A stretch of 64,000 nucleotides of DNA from JACCTU01 sp963798985. Its GTDB lineage: Bacteria > Actinomycetota > Thermoleophilia > Gaiellales > Gaiellaceae. The number at the start of each line of letters is the position of its first letter. Position 1 is the stretch's first letter. The stretch covers positions 1-64,000 of the forward strand of contig CAWCVL010000005.1 of assembly GCA_963798985.1 (NCBI GenBank), read 5' to 3'. Made by a program: the position numbers and the translations under genes. This document shows positions 49,982-59,939 of the stretch, piece by piece. The notes below the pieces were generated by a model. It was not told where the DNA came from. It was given only the letters and a program-made list of their open reading frames with translations, and ran no database searches.

Positions 49982-51881
49982 TCAGGTCGAGAACTCGATC
50001 TCCGCGGGGAGGACCTCTGGCACCTGCTCCGTCTCGAGCTCCTCGCGCACCCTCGCGTCGAAGTAGACGTACGCCGTCACGAGGGCGACGAACGGCATCG
50101 CGAGGGCGTAGACGACGCCCGCGACGACGTTGAGCAGCGGAAGCGGCATGTCCGTCAGGAGGATCAGGAGCGCGCCGAGGAGCGGGCCGGCGACGAGCAC
50201 GAGCGCAGCGCCGACCCCGACCAGAGACGCCACGCGGAGCCAACGGCCGCGCACGAGCTCGGCGCTCCGACGAAGGCCGCCTAGAGCGCCGCGACCCTCG
50301 AGCTCGACGGCCTGGGCGAGGAGCGCCCAGCGAACTCCGAGCCAGATCGCGACGGGGATGAGAATGGCGGTCGCGGTCAGCACCAACGACGCGGCGACTG
50401 CGAGCGCGAGGCCGCCCGCCAGCGGGCGGAACCTGGCGAGCGCGAGCCGGTACGCGTGGACGGGACCGACGCGCCGTCCCTCGTCCAGCTCGATCAACGC
50501 GCACGCGGTCGCAGCCTGGACGAGGGCGAGCCCGAGCAGGGCCAGAGTCGTGCCGACCGCGGCGACCAGGAGCACCAGCGCGCCCGCCGACTCCCCGGTC
50601 GTCTCGACTCCGAGCAGGCCGAAGCCGCCGAGCACGAGCGCCTCCACGAAGGAGATGACGAATCCAAGGGGGATGAGCAAGAGGCCGATCCCGAGAAAGA
50701 GCCGCGTCCGCTTGACGTACATGCGAGCTGCGGCCGCGAGGATCTGACCCCAGCTGCGCCGCCGCGCGAGCCGCAGCGGCGCGACGGGTTTCCAGGTCGT
50801 GCGGGTAATAGCCCACACGACGAGTGCGAGCAGCGCTGCGAGTGTGAGCAAGGTCAAAGCCGGGTTCCGGAGCAGTGAGACAAGGCCTTTCGAGCCCGTT
50901 TCGACCGCGGTGCAGAAGAAGTCGGTGGCGCCCGTCCCGAGCACACCGCCGGTCGGAATCGCGTAGCTCCGCGCGCGCCAGTCCTCGGACCACACGATCG
51001 GCTCGGTCCATTGCGACTTCAGGTTCGGCCCCGTCGGCCCGTTGAAGAACGCGCGCTGGAGCTCACCCCAGCGGCCCTCGAAGGCGATCCAGGGGAACGC
51101 TTGCAGTGCCGCGGCCGGGTCGCTCGGGATCGTCTTGACGTCCGGAACGAACTCGACGTGCGGACCGCGCGTGTCGTCACAGCCGACACCTGCTTGCGCC
51201 GAGCTGCCGAGGTACAGAGCTTCCGTGAACTTGTTCGCGTGCGACCCGGCCGCCGGATACACGATCGGATGCGTGCCTCCGACGACCTCGAGCTTGTCGT
51301 CACCCCACTCCGCGCGTTCGGCGCCTTCGTGCGAGCTGTAACCGACCGACTCCGGTTCCTCGTCGAGCGCCTCGCGCGCATCGCGAGCCGCGAAGACGAG
51401 CTGGATCATCTCCCAGTCGCCCTCGTGCAGGTTGTTGAAGACGTTGAACGGATAGAAGAGCCAGTACTGCAGCGCGAGCTGCTCCGGGTGGCTCGGGTCG
51501 GTCGCGACGTGCGCGTACACGGTGGGAGCGCTTCCCGTCGTGAGCCGGCGCGCCCAGCGTTCGTAGTCGCAGCCGGGATCGAGCGCGTTGCCCGGGAAGT
51601 CGAGGTGGTAGTCGTACCGGTCGACGAGATCCTCGGCGGCAGGGGCCGATCTTGACCAGATCCGTGGGATTCCAGGGCCCGCGGAGCGCGACCGTCGACT
51701 CGTCGAAGAGCACGTCGACGTCTGTCGGCTGATACGGCTCGCCGGGGCCGCACTCCTCGGTTTGCTCGACCAGCCGGACGACCGGGGCGAACCGCTCGCC
51801 GAGCGCTTGCTCGTCCGCGAGATCGGCGTCGGCGATGGACGGACTGACGAGTGCAGCGACGGCGGCCAGCATGATCAGCAC
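49982..51881 (-). CDS. Vps62-like domain protein with multi-span membrane domain (one frameshift)
   Basis: A protein of about 630 residues. A signal-like helix (MLAAVAALVSPSIADA) leads to an extracytoplasmic domain similar to Vps62/DUF946 (QYWLFYPFNVFNNLHEGDWE, with VYPAAGSHANKF). This ends near residue 290; one helix (ALTLLTLAALLALVVWAI) and about six more hydrophobic segments follow, ending in a short cytoplasmic tail. The frame shifts near 51650 at a CCCC run (LVKIG, then PAAEDLVDRYDYHLDFPG). The start is taken as the GTG at 51881; an ATG at 51872 is as good. The role is unknown; the fused membrane half is not typical of Vps62 proteins. Confidence 0.7.
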
Positions 51882-51910
51882 CGCGGTCGGTCTGGTGAGG
51901 GCCTTCGACG

Positions 51911-52702
51911 TCAGGGCTTCGTAGGCCGCGAGAACGACGCGACGTACGTTCCGTCGGCGCTCAGAAGCGCGAGCGATCCGCCGTCGACCCGATAGCGCAC
52001 CGCGGTCGGAAGCGCGGCGAGATAGGCCGCCTCTTGCTCCATCACGCCGTCGGGCGCGGCGCAGGCCTTCTTGGTCGCAGCCGGCGGGGCGATCTCGATC
52101 CCGCCTCGTTCGGTCGTGTAGGTGGTCGTGTAGCGGTTGCAGCCGGCAGAACCGGTGAGCGTGCCGTCGTCCGCGAATGTCGCCGTGATCTCCGTGCCGG
52201 GCAGCGGGCTCGCGAGCGCGGCACCGGTCTGAATCGCGGTCGCGATCCACTCCCCCACGGGCGTCGCGGTTCTGTAGCGGAGCAACTCGGTGCCGTCCCC
52301 GTCGAGCAGGACGAGCTCCGCGCCGTCCGAACGCCAGCCTGCCACACGCCCGAGCGCCGAGACGTACGCGCGCTCCACCGCGTCGGCCGGCGGTGCGCAG
52401 GCCATCCTGGTCGACGCAAGCGTCCCGATCTCGAGCGAGCCTCCGTCGACGCTGTACGGACCCGTGAAGCGGTTACAGCCGGTCGACCCGCCGACCGTCC
52501 CGTCGGTGAACGTCGCACTCGGCGGTGCCGCCTCCCAGCCGTCGACGTCGAGACCGGCGGCGAGCACCCAGGGCGTACCTACGAACGAGGCTGCATCGCG
52601 CGCGCCCATGGTCCCGTTCCCGTCATCGCTTCCACAGCCGCCAGTAAGCCCAAGCACGAGGAGAAACGCAAGCGGCGTGAGGACCGAGCGCATGCCAGAC
52701 AA
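51911..52702 (-). CDS. Lipoprotein with two META domains
   Basis: A 263-residue lipoprotein: signal peptide VLTPLAFLLVLGLTGGC with lipobox cysteine, then two tandem META domains, each with TGxxGCNRF/Y (GGSTGCNRFTGPYSV, TGSAGCNRYTTTY) and a TxMAC/TKKAC motif. META domains occur in heat-shock protein HslJ and many surface lipoproteins; function is mostly unknown. The start may also be the second Met, three codons in. It is divergent from the BrkB gene, 55 bases apart. Confidence 0.88.
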   Translation of the reverse strand: MSGMRSVLTPLAFLLVLGLTGGCGSDDGNGTMGARDAASFVGTPWVLAAGLDVDGWEAAPPSATFTDGTVGGSTGCNRFTGPYSVDGGSLEIGTLASTRMACAPPADAVERAYVSALGRVAGWRSDGAELVLLDGDGTELLRYRTATPVGEWIATAIQTGAALASPLPGTEITATFADDGTLTGSAGCNRYTTTYTTERGGIEIAPPAATKKACAAPDGVMEQEAAYLAALPTAVRYRVDGGSLALLSADGTYVASFSRPTKP

Positions 52703-52757
52703 CCCTATCCGCCTCGGCCCCGCGGCTGTTCGTCACGGCGGGAGTTACGCTCGCCGC

Positions 52758-53624
52758 ATGACGCCCGAGCGCCGATCGCGAACTGCGGGGCTGGAGGAAC
52801 GGCTTGCGGCGATGCGCGTGCGGAGCGAGAAGCTGCCGGGCGGGCCGCTGATTCGCGAGGTGCTGGAGAACGAGCGCGAGCTGGGAGGCGGTCTGATCGC
52901 GGGCGGCGTCGCGTTCCGCCTCTTTCTCTGGCTCGTGCCGTTGGGGCTCGTCGCAGCCGCAGGTCTCTCCTTCTGGAGCGAGCAGGATCCCGATGGGCTC
53001 GAATCGGCCGCTCGCCGTTTCGGCGTCGGCGCAGCGGCCGCTCAGGCCGCCTCCGAAGCGCTCCACCTCAGCGAGCGAAGCACCCTGTTCATTCTCCTCT
53101 TCGGGCTCGTCTTCCTGGCGTGGTTCACGCTCGGTGCCGTCCGGGCGCTGCTCTTGTCCTACGCACTCGCGTGGCAGCTGGCGCCGCCGCGGATCCGCCG
53201 CCCGCTCCGCGTCATCGCGGTCTTCAACGCGCTCTATCTCCTGACGTTCCTCTCGTCCGCCGGAGAAGCATGGCTCGAGGCCGCGATCGGCAGCACCGCG
53301 CTGTTCGGCATTGCGCTCACGTTCGCATTCACGACTGCGATCGCGCTCTATGCGATGTGGCTGCTCCCCCACCGCGCAACGCACGTAGACGAGCTCCTCC
53401 CCGGCGCCGTACTCGTTGCGGCCGGCCATCAACTCGTTCAGATCGCCGTGCTGTTCTACTTCGCACCTCGGCTCGGCAGATCCGAGGAGACCTACGGCGC
53501 CTTCGGCACCGCGGCAACGATGCTCGTCTGGCTCTACGTCCTCAGCCGCCTCATCACCGGTGCCGCATTTCTCAATGCAACGCTCTGGGACCGCCGGCGC
53601 CGAAGCGAGCGGCAGCACACGTAA
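52758..53624 (+). CDS. YihY/BrkB family membrane protein
   Basis: A 288-residue membrane protein with six hydrophobic helices. The family pattern is visible: ELGGGLIAGGVAFRLFLWLVP after the first amphipathic helix, then the helices ending in YGAFGTAATMLVWLYVLSRLI and ITGAAFLNATLW. ATG at 52758. Once called ribonuclease BN in error; the true function is unclear, perhaps lipid or export related. The ClC gene follows after 28 bases on the same strand, so they are probably one unit. Confidence 0.87.
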   Translation: MTPERRSRTAGLEERLAAMRVRSEKLPGGPLIREVLENERELGGGLIAGGVAFRLFLWLVPLGLVAAAGLSFWSEQDPDGLESAARRFGVGAAAAQAASEALHLSERSTLFILLFGLVFLAWFTLGAVRALLLSYALAWQLAPPRIRRPLRVIAVFNALYLLTFLSSAGEAWLEAAIGSTALFGIALTFAFTTAIALYAMWLLPHRATHVDELLPGAVLVAAGHQLVQIAVLFYFAPRLGRSEETYGAFGTAATMLVWLYVLSRLITGAAFLNATLWDRRRRSERQHT

Positions 53625-53652
53625 GGGGGAACCAGGGCGATACGGTGCGCGC

Positions 53653-54940
53653 GTGAGCGGCACCGAGTCACACCCGAACGTCTCGGCGGGGAGTGCGGTC
53701 CGACTCATCGCGCTTGGCGCCGTCATCGGTATTCCCGCCGCGCTGCTGGCGGCGCTCTTCCTGGCCGCCGTCCACGAGCTGGAGCACTGGCTGTGGGTCG
53801 ACCTCCCCGAGCGCCTCGACGCGTCCGGCCCACCCTGGTATCTCGTGCTCGGGCTGCCGGTCGCCGGGGCGTGCATCGTCCTCCTGGCGCGCAGGCTCCT
53901 CCCGGGCGACGGCGGGCACGAGCCGCTCGGCGGGATCAGCGTCGAGCCGACGCCGCTTTCGCATGCGCCGGGCATCGCGCTCGCAGCGCTCGCCACGCTC
54001 GCGTTCGGCGCGGTTCTCGGTCCTGAGGCTCCACTGATCGCACTCGGCTCGGTCGTTGGCGTCACGGTCGCGTCACTCGCACGCGCCGGCCCGCGCGACA
54101 GCAAGGTGCTCTCGACCGCGGGCTCGTTCTCGGCCATCTCGTCGCTTTTCGGCGGGCCGCTCGTCGCCGGGATGCTGCTCCTCGAGGCCGGCGTCGGACT
54201 CGGCACCGCACTCATCCCGTTTCTCGTCCCCGGCCTCGTCGCTGCCTCGCTCGGTTACCTGATCTTCGTCGGGCTCGGGGACTGGGGCGGGATCGAGGCG
54301 GCGGCACTGTCGGTCCCTGGGTTGCCTGCCTACGACGGCGTGCATCTCCGCGACCTCGTGATCGCGGTGGGCGCGGGGGTCGTGGTCGCGCTCCTCGTCG
54401 AGGTCGTTCGACACTTAGCGTCCGGGGTCGCCGGGCCTGGACGCACGCGGTTCGGAGTGCCCGTGCTGCTCGTCGGCGGCGGGCTCGCCGCGGGCGCCCT
54501 GGCGCTCCTGGCCGACGGGCTCGGTGCGAACTCGCAGGACGTGCTGTTCTCCGGTCAGGCGTCGCATCCCGGGCCTCGTCACGGAGGACTCGAGCCGAAT
54601 CGTTCTGGTGCTGATCGCGGCGAAGGCGCTCGCGTTTGCCGTCTGTCTCGGCTGCGGCTTCCGGGGCGGCCAGGTCTTCCCGGCGATCTTCCTCGGGGTC
54701 GCGCTCACGATGCTCGCGGTGATCGCGTTCGACGTGTCACCGACGCTCGCGGTCGCGGTCGGTGCGGCGGCCGGCACTGCGGCGATGACGCGCTTGCTCT
54801 TTGCATCGGTCCTGTTCGCCGCGCTCCTCGTCGGCACGGCGGGCCTGGACGCCGTCCCCGCGGCGTCACTGGCGGCCGTTGCGGCCTGGTTGACGATGGC
54901 TGCGGTCGACCAGCGCTACCCGGTGCGACGCTCGCTCTAG
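53653..54940 (+). CDS. ClC-type chloride channel/antiporter (one frameshift)
   Basis: A protein of about 428 residues with about ten hydrophobic helices. Selectivity-filter-like motifs are FGAVLGPEAPLIALG (GREGP class, altered) and FRGGQVFPAIFLGVA (GGxFxP). The frame breaks near 54560 (DVLFSGQAS, then IPGLVTEDSSRIVLVLIAAK) at a CCCGGG run and then reads to a stop at 54940. GTG start at 53653. The external-gate region has no canonical GSGIP, so transport type (channel or H+-coupled) is open. Its end overlaps the convergent HerA gene by four bases. Confidence 0.82.
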
Positions 54941-56409
54941 GTAGGCCTGGCCCAGTCGGCGGGGATGTCCGAACCGCCCTCCTCGGCGACGCGGGCGCCG
55001 AATCGAACAAACGATGGATGTGACGCGATCTTGCCGCCGACGAGTGCTTCTCCCTGGCGAAACGCTGTCGCACGCTCGAGCAGGCTCGACGGGACGAACG
55101 AGAACACGTCGGCGACGAAACCGAGGTCGGCGAGCGAGTTCATGCGCATGACCATGAGGTTGTCGCACTGGGCGAGGACGTTCTCGTGCACCTTCTGGGG
55201 CCGCTGCGTCGAGACGAGCAGGTAGAGGCCGAACTTCCTCCCCTCGGCCGCGATCCGGATTGCGTGCTCCGTCACGAGAGCCGTTACGGGATCGTCCGGC
55301 TTCTGGGGGCAAACGTTGTGCGCCTCGTCGATCACGACGAGCACGGGCTCGCGGTCGGCGCGCCGCCGCCAGAGCGTTGCGAGCACCGCCTCCGCGGCGA
55401 CCGCTTGCTCCTCGCGCGTCGACAGTGAGCCGAGGTCGACGACGAGACAGCGCGCATCGCGGCCCTCGACGTCGTCCACGAGCGACCCCGGCGTGCCGCG
55501 CGCCCACAGCGGCCATTTCGAGACGCCGAGGTTCTCGGCTCGGAGACGAAGCGCCCGCGCGTGTGGCTCCTCCGACGTCGCCAGCTCTTCGAAGGTGATG
55601 CCTTCGCCGAGGAACTGGTCGACGAGCGCGAACTCCTCGCGATCCGCCACCGGATCGAGCGCCAGCGCGGCCGCGCGGGCGTTCGGGTCGAGCTGATCGA
55701 GTCGGAGTTGGAGGCCGTCGCCGGCGCGCCGGACGACGACGCCTTTCGCCGCATCCGCGTAGCCCGCGGCGAGCTCGGCATCGGCGTCCGGACGTTGCTC
55801 GCCGAGCCGCACGTAGTCGGAGTTCGGGTCGACGATGATGAGACGAAGGTCCGTCTTGACGAGCAGCCGCTCAAGTACGAGCCCTAGCGAGTACGTCTTG
55901 CCGGAGCCCGACTGGCCACAGAGGAACGTGTGGCGGTCGAACCCGCCCGCGTCCAGGGTCGCCGGCACGCCGGGCGCCAGCAGGAGCTCGCCGATCGCCA
56001 GCGTCGCCCTCGCGGGCCGAATCGTCGCCAGCCACGCCGCCACGTCCGCTGGGTCGGCCGGGCGTGCGAGTGCATCGTGGAACGGCCGCCCGTCGCCGTC
56101 GAGGACGACGCCCTCGCCCTTAGCGGACCGGAGCGTCATCCGCGTGCGCAGCTCGACCGATCCGTCGCCGCTCGTCAGCTCCGAACCGTCGACGCGAGCC
56201 AGCTCGAGCGCGACGACCTGGCCGAGCCGTCGCCCGTCGTCGCTCTCGAGCACGACGTAGCCGCCGACCTGTAGCTCCAACCCGTGCAGCGAAGCCTGGA
56301 ACTCGAAGCGCCTTCCGTCGACCGACGTCGCGAGCGGCAAGATCGACTCCTCGATCTCGCGCCGCATGGCCCGGAACTCAGCGGTCTGTCGATCGAGGCG
56401 AGAGCTCAT
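54937..56409 (-). CDS. HerA-like ATPase (DUF87 family)
   Basis: A 490-residue hexameric-type ATPase. Residues about 25-90 make the HAS beta barrel (GGYVVLESDDGRRLGQVVAL), then the RecA-like domain with Walker A GQSGSGKT near 165, Walker B VLVVIDEAHN near 360, and the arginine finger and sensor region (LLVSTQRPQKVHENVLAQ). HerA works with the NurA nuclease in DNA end processing in archaea; bacterial relatives often join defence or mobile systems. No nurA is next to it. Its ATG overlaps the stop of the formylglycine-generating enzyme gene (ATGA), so it is coupled to the sulfatase cluster. It is fully intact. Confidence 0.9.
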   Translation of the reverse strand: MSSRLDRQTAEFRAMRREIEESILPLATSVDGRRFEFQASLHGLELQVGGYVVLESDDGRRLGQVVALELARVDGSELTSGDGSVELRTRMTLRSAKGEGVVLDGDGRPFHDALARPADPADVAAWLATIRPARATLAIGELLLAPGVPATLDAGGFDRHTFLCGQSGSGKTYSLGLVLERLLVKTDLRLIIVDPNSDYVRLGEQRPDADAELAAGYADAAKGVVVRRAGDGLQLRLDQLDPNARAAALALDPVADREEFALVDQFLGEGITFEELATSEEPHARALRLRAENLGVSKWPLWARGTPGSLVDDVEGRDARCLVVDLGSLSTREEQAVAAEAVLATLWRRRADREPVLVVIDEAHNVCPQKPDDPVTALVTEHAIRIAAEGRKFGLYLLVSTQRPQKVHENVLAQCDNLMVMRMNSLADLGFVADVFSFVPSSLLERATAFRQGEALVGGKIASHPSFVRFGARVAEEGGSDIPADWARPT

Positions 56410-57326
56410 GTTCGGTGCTCGCGCCGGAGACAGCGGATGCCGACATGACTCATGCCGGTGTCGATCATCTGCGGCCGCCGAGCGGCGGGGCGGTAACGCA
56501 GGCAGTAGCTGTCGGCGCAGAGGTACGAGCCGCCCTTGACCACCTTGCGCGGAATCCGGAATTGCGGTTGTGCGGCGTCGTAGCTCGACTCGACGCTCCG
56601 GTCCGCGCGGGTTCTGCGGGACGCAGCACGGTTTCTCGGCGTCGGTCGGATGTCGAGGGTTGTACCAGTCGCTCGTCCACTCCCAGACGTTGCCGGCCAT
56701 GTCGAACAACCCGAGCCCGTTGGCCGGGAACGAGCCGACCGGCGTCGCGCGTGCCGTAGCCGGGCGCGGGACGCCAGGGGAAGTCGCCGTGCCAGTAGTT
56801 GGCGAGCCGCTCGCCGGGCGCCTCCGGCCGGTCGCCCCAAGCGAATTCGCACCCTCGAGTCCGCCGCGCGCTGCGAGCTCCCACTCCGCCTCGCTCGGCA
56901 GCTCCTTGCCGGCCCAGGCGGCGTACGCCTCCGCGTCCTCGAAGGCGACGTGCACGACGGGGTGGTCGCCGCGCTCGTCGATCGAGCTCGCCGGCCCGTC
57001 CGGGATGCCGCCAGCACGCACCGGGCGTCCACGTCCACCAGGGGCTGAGGTGGCGCAGGTCGACCGGGCCCGTCGGTCCTGGTGAAGACGAGCGAGCCGG
57101 GGACGAGGTTCTCCGCCGGCGCGCCGGGGAAGTCGGCTCGGGTCGAGCGGGCGCTCGGCGACCGTCACGTAGCCCGTCTGCCTCGACGAAGGCGGCGAAC
57201 TGCGCAGTTCGTCACCTGGAGCGTGTCGATCCAGAAGTCGTCGACGCTGACGCGGTGCGCGGGCGCCTCCTCCGGATAGTGGGCGTCGGAGCCCATGCGG
57301 AACGTGGTTCCGCCGATCCAGACCAT
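56406..57326 (-). pseudogene. Formylglycine-generating enzyme (sulfatase-modifying factor), several frameshifts
   Basis: The ATG at 57326 begins MVWIGGTTFRMGSDAHYPEE, the typical FGE N-terminus. Later pieces in changing frames are HPVVHVAFEDAEAYAAWAGK, LPSEAEWELAARGG, GLFDMAGNVWEWTSDWYN and GGSYLCADSYCLRYRPAAR, the last with the two active-site cysteines in the right spacing. At least four frame changes lie between 56550 and 57200. Conserved blocks appear in order with none missing. FGE converts a cysteine in the sulfatase motif CxAxR to formylglycine; the target is two genes away. It is followed, with a four-base overlap, by herA. Confidence 0.8.
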
Positions 57327-57338
57327 GTCGTCCGCCGA

Positions 57339-58268
57339 TCACTCGCCGCGGAAGACGGTCGACCAGTCGTTCTTGCCATGCTGACGACGGTCCAGCTCTC
57401 CGTCCGCGCTCGCTCGAGTGCTTTCTCGGCGCCCGCCGTGTAGTCGAACTCGCGCTCGCCGTCGTCGTGCAGGACGAGCAGACGCAGCGACGGCTTGTCC
57501 GCGTGCTGCGCGAAGTCGAGCATCTGGATGTCGCCGTTCGAGTTGCCGGCGGCGAGGATCGGCCGGCGGCCGATGCGGCTCCAGATCCGGACCGGCTTCT
57601 GCGGGCCGTCGTCGAGGACGTCGGCCTCGCGGCTTGCGCATGATCGCGCCGCCGTTGTCGTCGCGCACGTAGTCGAGCGCGGTCGAGCTCCCGATCACCC
57701 GGTCGCGGCGGGATGCCGTACAGCTCGTCGCTGATCGGCCGCATGAAGTCGCGGCCGCCACCCGAGGCGATGTAGTTCGAGAACCCGTTCGCCTCCAGGT
57801 AGCGCAGCAGCTCGACCATCGGCGCGTACGCGCACTCGAGATAGCTGCGGCCGAGCGTCGGATGCTGCGCCGTGCGCAGGAACGCGTCCGCCTGCTGCTC
57901 GAAGTCGTCGACGCTGATTCCCGCGTGCGCGGCGAGGACGCCGCCGAGGAGCGTACGCACGTTCGTGTCGTCGCCGGCGTAGTGCTCTACCATCACCGCT
58001 CCCAGCCAGGCGTAGTCGCGCTCGTACGCCGCCTTCCACGGCTGCCGCTCGCGGAGGGCGGGGTCGGCCTCGGCCATCTCGTGGAGCCGGCGCGAGGATG
58101 AAGTCGGCCTGGATCGGCAGCGGCTTCTCGCACCAGAGCGTGCCGTCGTTGTCGAAGACCGCGACGCGCTCGTCCGGCGGCACGCCGTCCGCGGACACGC
58201 GCTCGACGAAGTCGAGCACGGCGTCCTGGCGTCGGCCCGTCGTTCCAGGACGCGAGCGGCTCGCTCAA
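57339..58268 (-). pseudogene. HAD-superfamily phosphatase-like protein, several frameshifts
   Basis: Pieces in order: VAVFDNDGTLWCEKPLPIQ (HAD motif I, DxDGT), a helical cap (FEQQADAFLRTAQHPTLGR), YLEANGFSNYIASGGGRDFM (motif II), and PILAAGNSNGDIQMLDFA (motif IV region, GNSxxD). The frame changes at least three times. It probably starts at a TTG three bases after the sulfatase stop and ends NDWSTVFRGE at 57339, 12 bases before the FGE start. This HAD type often lies beside arylsulfatase and FGE genes in actinobacteria. Substrate unknown. Confidence 0.72.
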
Positions 58269-58270
58269 CC

Positions 58271-59820
58271 TCAGCGTCCGGACGCGAGCGCCGCCTCGAG
58301 CTTCTCGACGACCTGGTCGATCGTGAAGCTCGCCGCCTTCTGGCGCGGCGGGAACTCCTCGAAGGTCTGCGAGGAACTGCGTGACGATCGCGGTCGCGGC
58401 CAGCGCGATGTAGTCGTTGTCGATGAACCAGTCGTAGTAGGTGTTCGAGGTCACGTCGGCACGCTCGAACGGGTCGGTGCGCAGGTTGAACAGCTTCGGG
58501 ACGCGCAGCTGCACGAACGGCTCGGCCCAGATCCGCAGCGTCCCCTGCGGCGCGCTGCTCCATGAAGACGACCTTCCAGTTGTCGAACCGGAGCGCGAGC
58601 ACGTCGCCGTCGTCGGAGAAGTAGACGAGCCCCTGCCTCGGGCTCTTGTCCGTCTCACCGGTCAGGTACGGGAGCAGGTTGTAACCGTCGATGTGGACCT
58701 TGAAGGTCGTGTCGCCGATCTTGTGGCCCGCCTTCAGCTTCTCGACGATGTCGGGCTCGCCGGCGGCGGCGAGGAAGGTCGGCAGCCAGTCGTGGTGCTG
58801 GACGATCTCGTTGGAGACCGCCCCGGCCGCGATCTTGCCCGGGCCATCGGATCAGCTCGGGGACGCGGAAGGCGCCTTCCCAGTTCGTGTTCTTCTCGCT
58901 CCGGAACGGCGTCATGCCCGCCGTCCGGCCACGTGTTCATGTGCGGCCCGTTGTCGGTCGAGTAGACGACGATCGTGTTCTCGGCGATACCGAGCTCGTC
59001 GAGCTTGTCCAGGACCGCGCCGACCAGCTTGTCGTGGTCGATCATCGTGTCGTGGTAGGGCGACTGCCAGCGCCCGGCCTGCCCGACGCTCTCCGGCTTC
59101 GGATGCGTCCGGAGGTGCATGTGCGTCGTGTTGAACCAGACGAAGAACGGCGTGCCCGCTGCGTGCCTGGCGCTCGATGAAGTCGAGACCGTGCTCGAGC
59201 ACCTCGTCGTCGATCGTCTCCATCCGCTTCTTCGTCAGCGGGCCGGTGTCCTCGATCCGCTGCTTGCCGACCCGGCCGAAGCGCTCCTCTTCCGTGTCGT
59301 CGTCCTCGTCGGTCGCCCAGGAGTGGATGACGCCGCGCGGCCGGAATCGCTCGTTGAACCGCGGGAAGTCGTCGGGCGACGGCCAGTTCGGCAGCTCCGG
59401 CTCCTCCTCGGCGTTGAGGTGGTAGAGATTGCCGAAGAACTCGTCGAAGCCGTGCACCGTCGGCAGGAACTTGTTGAGGTCGCCGAGATGGTTCTTGCCG
59501 AACTGCCCCGTCGCGTAGCCGAGCGGCTTGAGCAGCTCGGCGATCGTCACGTCCTCGGCCTGGAGACCGATGTCCAGGCCGGGGAAACCGACCTTGCTCA
59601 AGCCGGTGCGATAGACGCTCTGACCGGTGATGAACGACGAGCGCCCGGCGGTACAACTCTGCTCGCCGTAGGAGTCGGTGAACCGCATCCCCTCGTCCGC
59701 GATCCGGTCGATGTTCGGCGTGCGATAGCCCATCAGCCCGTCGCTGTAGCAGCTCAGGTTCGTGATGCCGATGTCGTCGCCCCAAATGACGAGGATGTTC
59801 GGCTTCTGCGTTTCCGCCAT
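58271..59820 (-). pseudogene. Type I arylsulfatase, several frameshifts
   Basis: The ATG at 59820 follows GGAGGAAGGG. The N-terminus PNILVIWGDDIGITNLSCYS holds the two metal Asp, and SCTAGRSSFITGQ is the sulfatase signature with the cysteine to be changed to formylglycine (C-T-A-G-R). The first 225 codons are unbroken. From about 59160 the frame changes repeatedly: TTHMHLRTHPKPESVGQ, IVVYSTDNGPHMNTWPDGG (metal-binding DNG), MTPFRSEKNTNWEGAFRVP, YNLLPYLTGETDKSPR, VPKLFNLRTDPFERAD, and finally EEFPPRQKAASFTIDQV. All expected C-terminal blocks are present. Likely cytoplasmic or exported without a clear signal peptide. Confidence 0.85.
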
Positions 59821-59939
59821 CCCTTCCTCCAAGGTCGCGACCCCTCTAGCCCAGGACGATCCAGGAAGGAGAGTCCATACGCCTCATCCGGTCCGGGTGA
59901 TTCGTCCGCGCGGTCGCGCTCGACCACCGGACGCACGCG

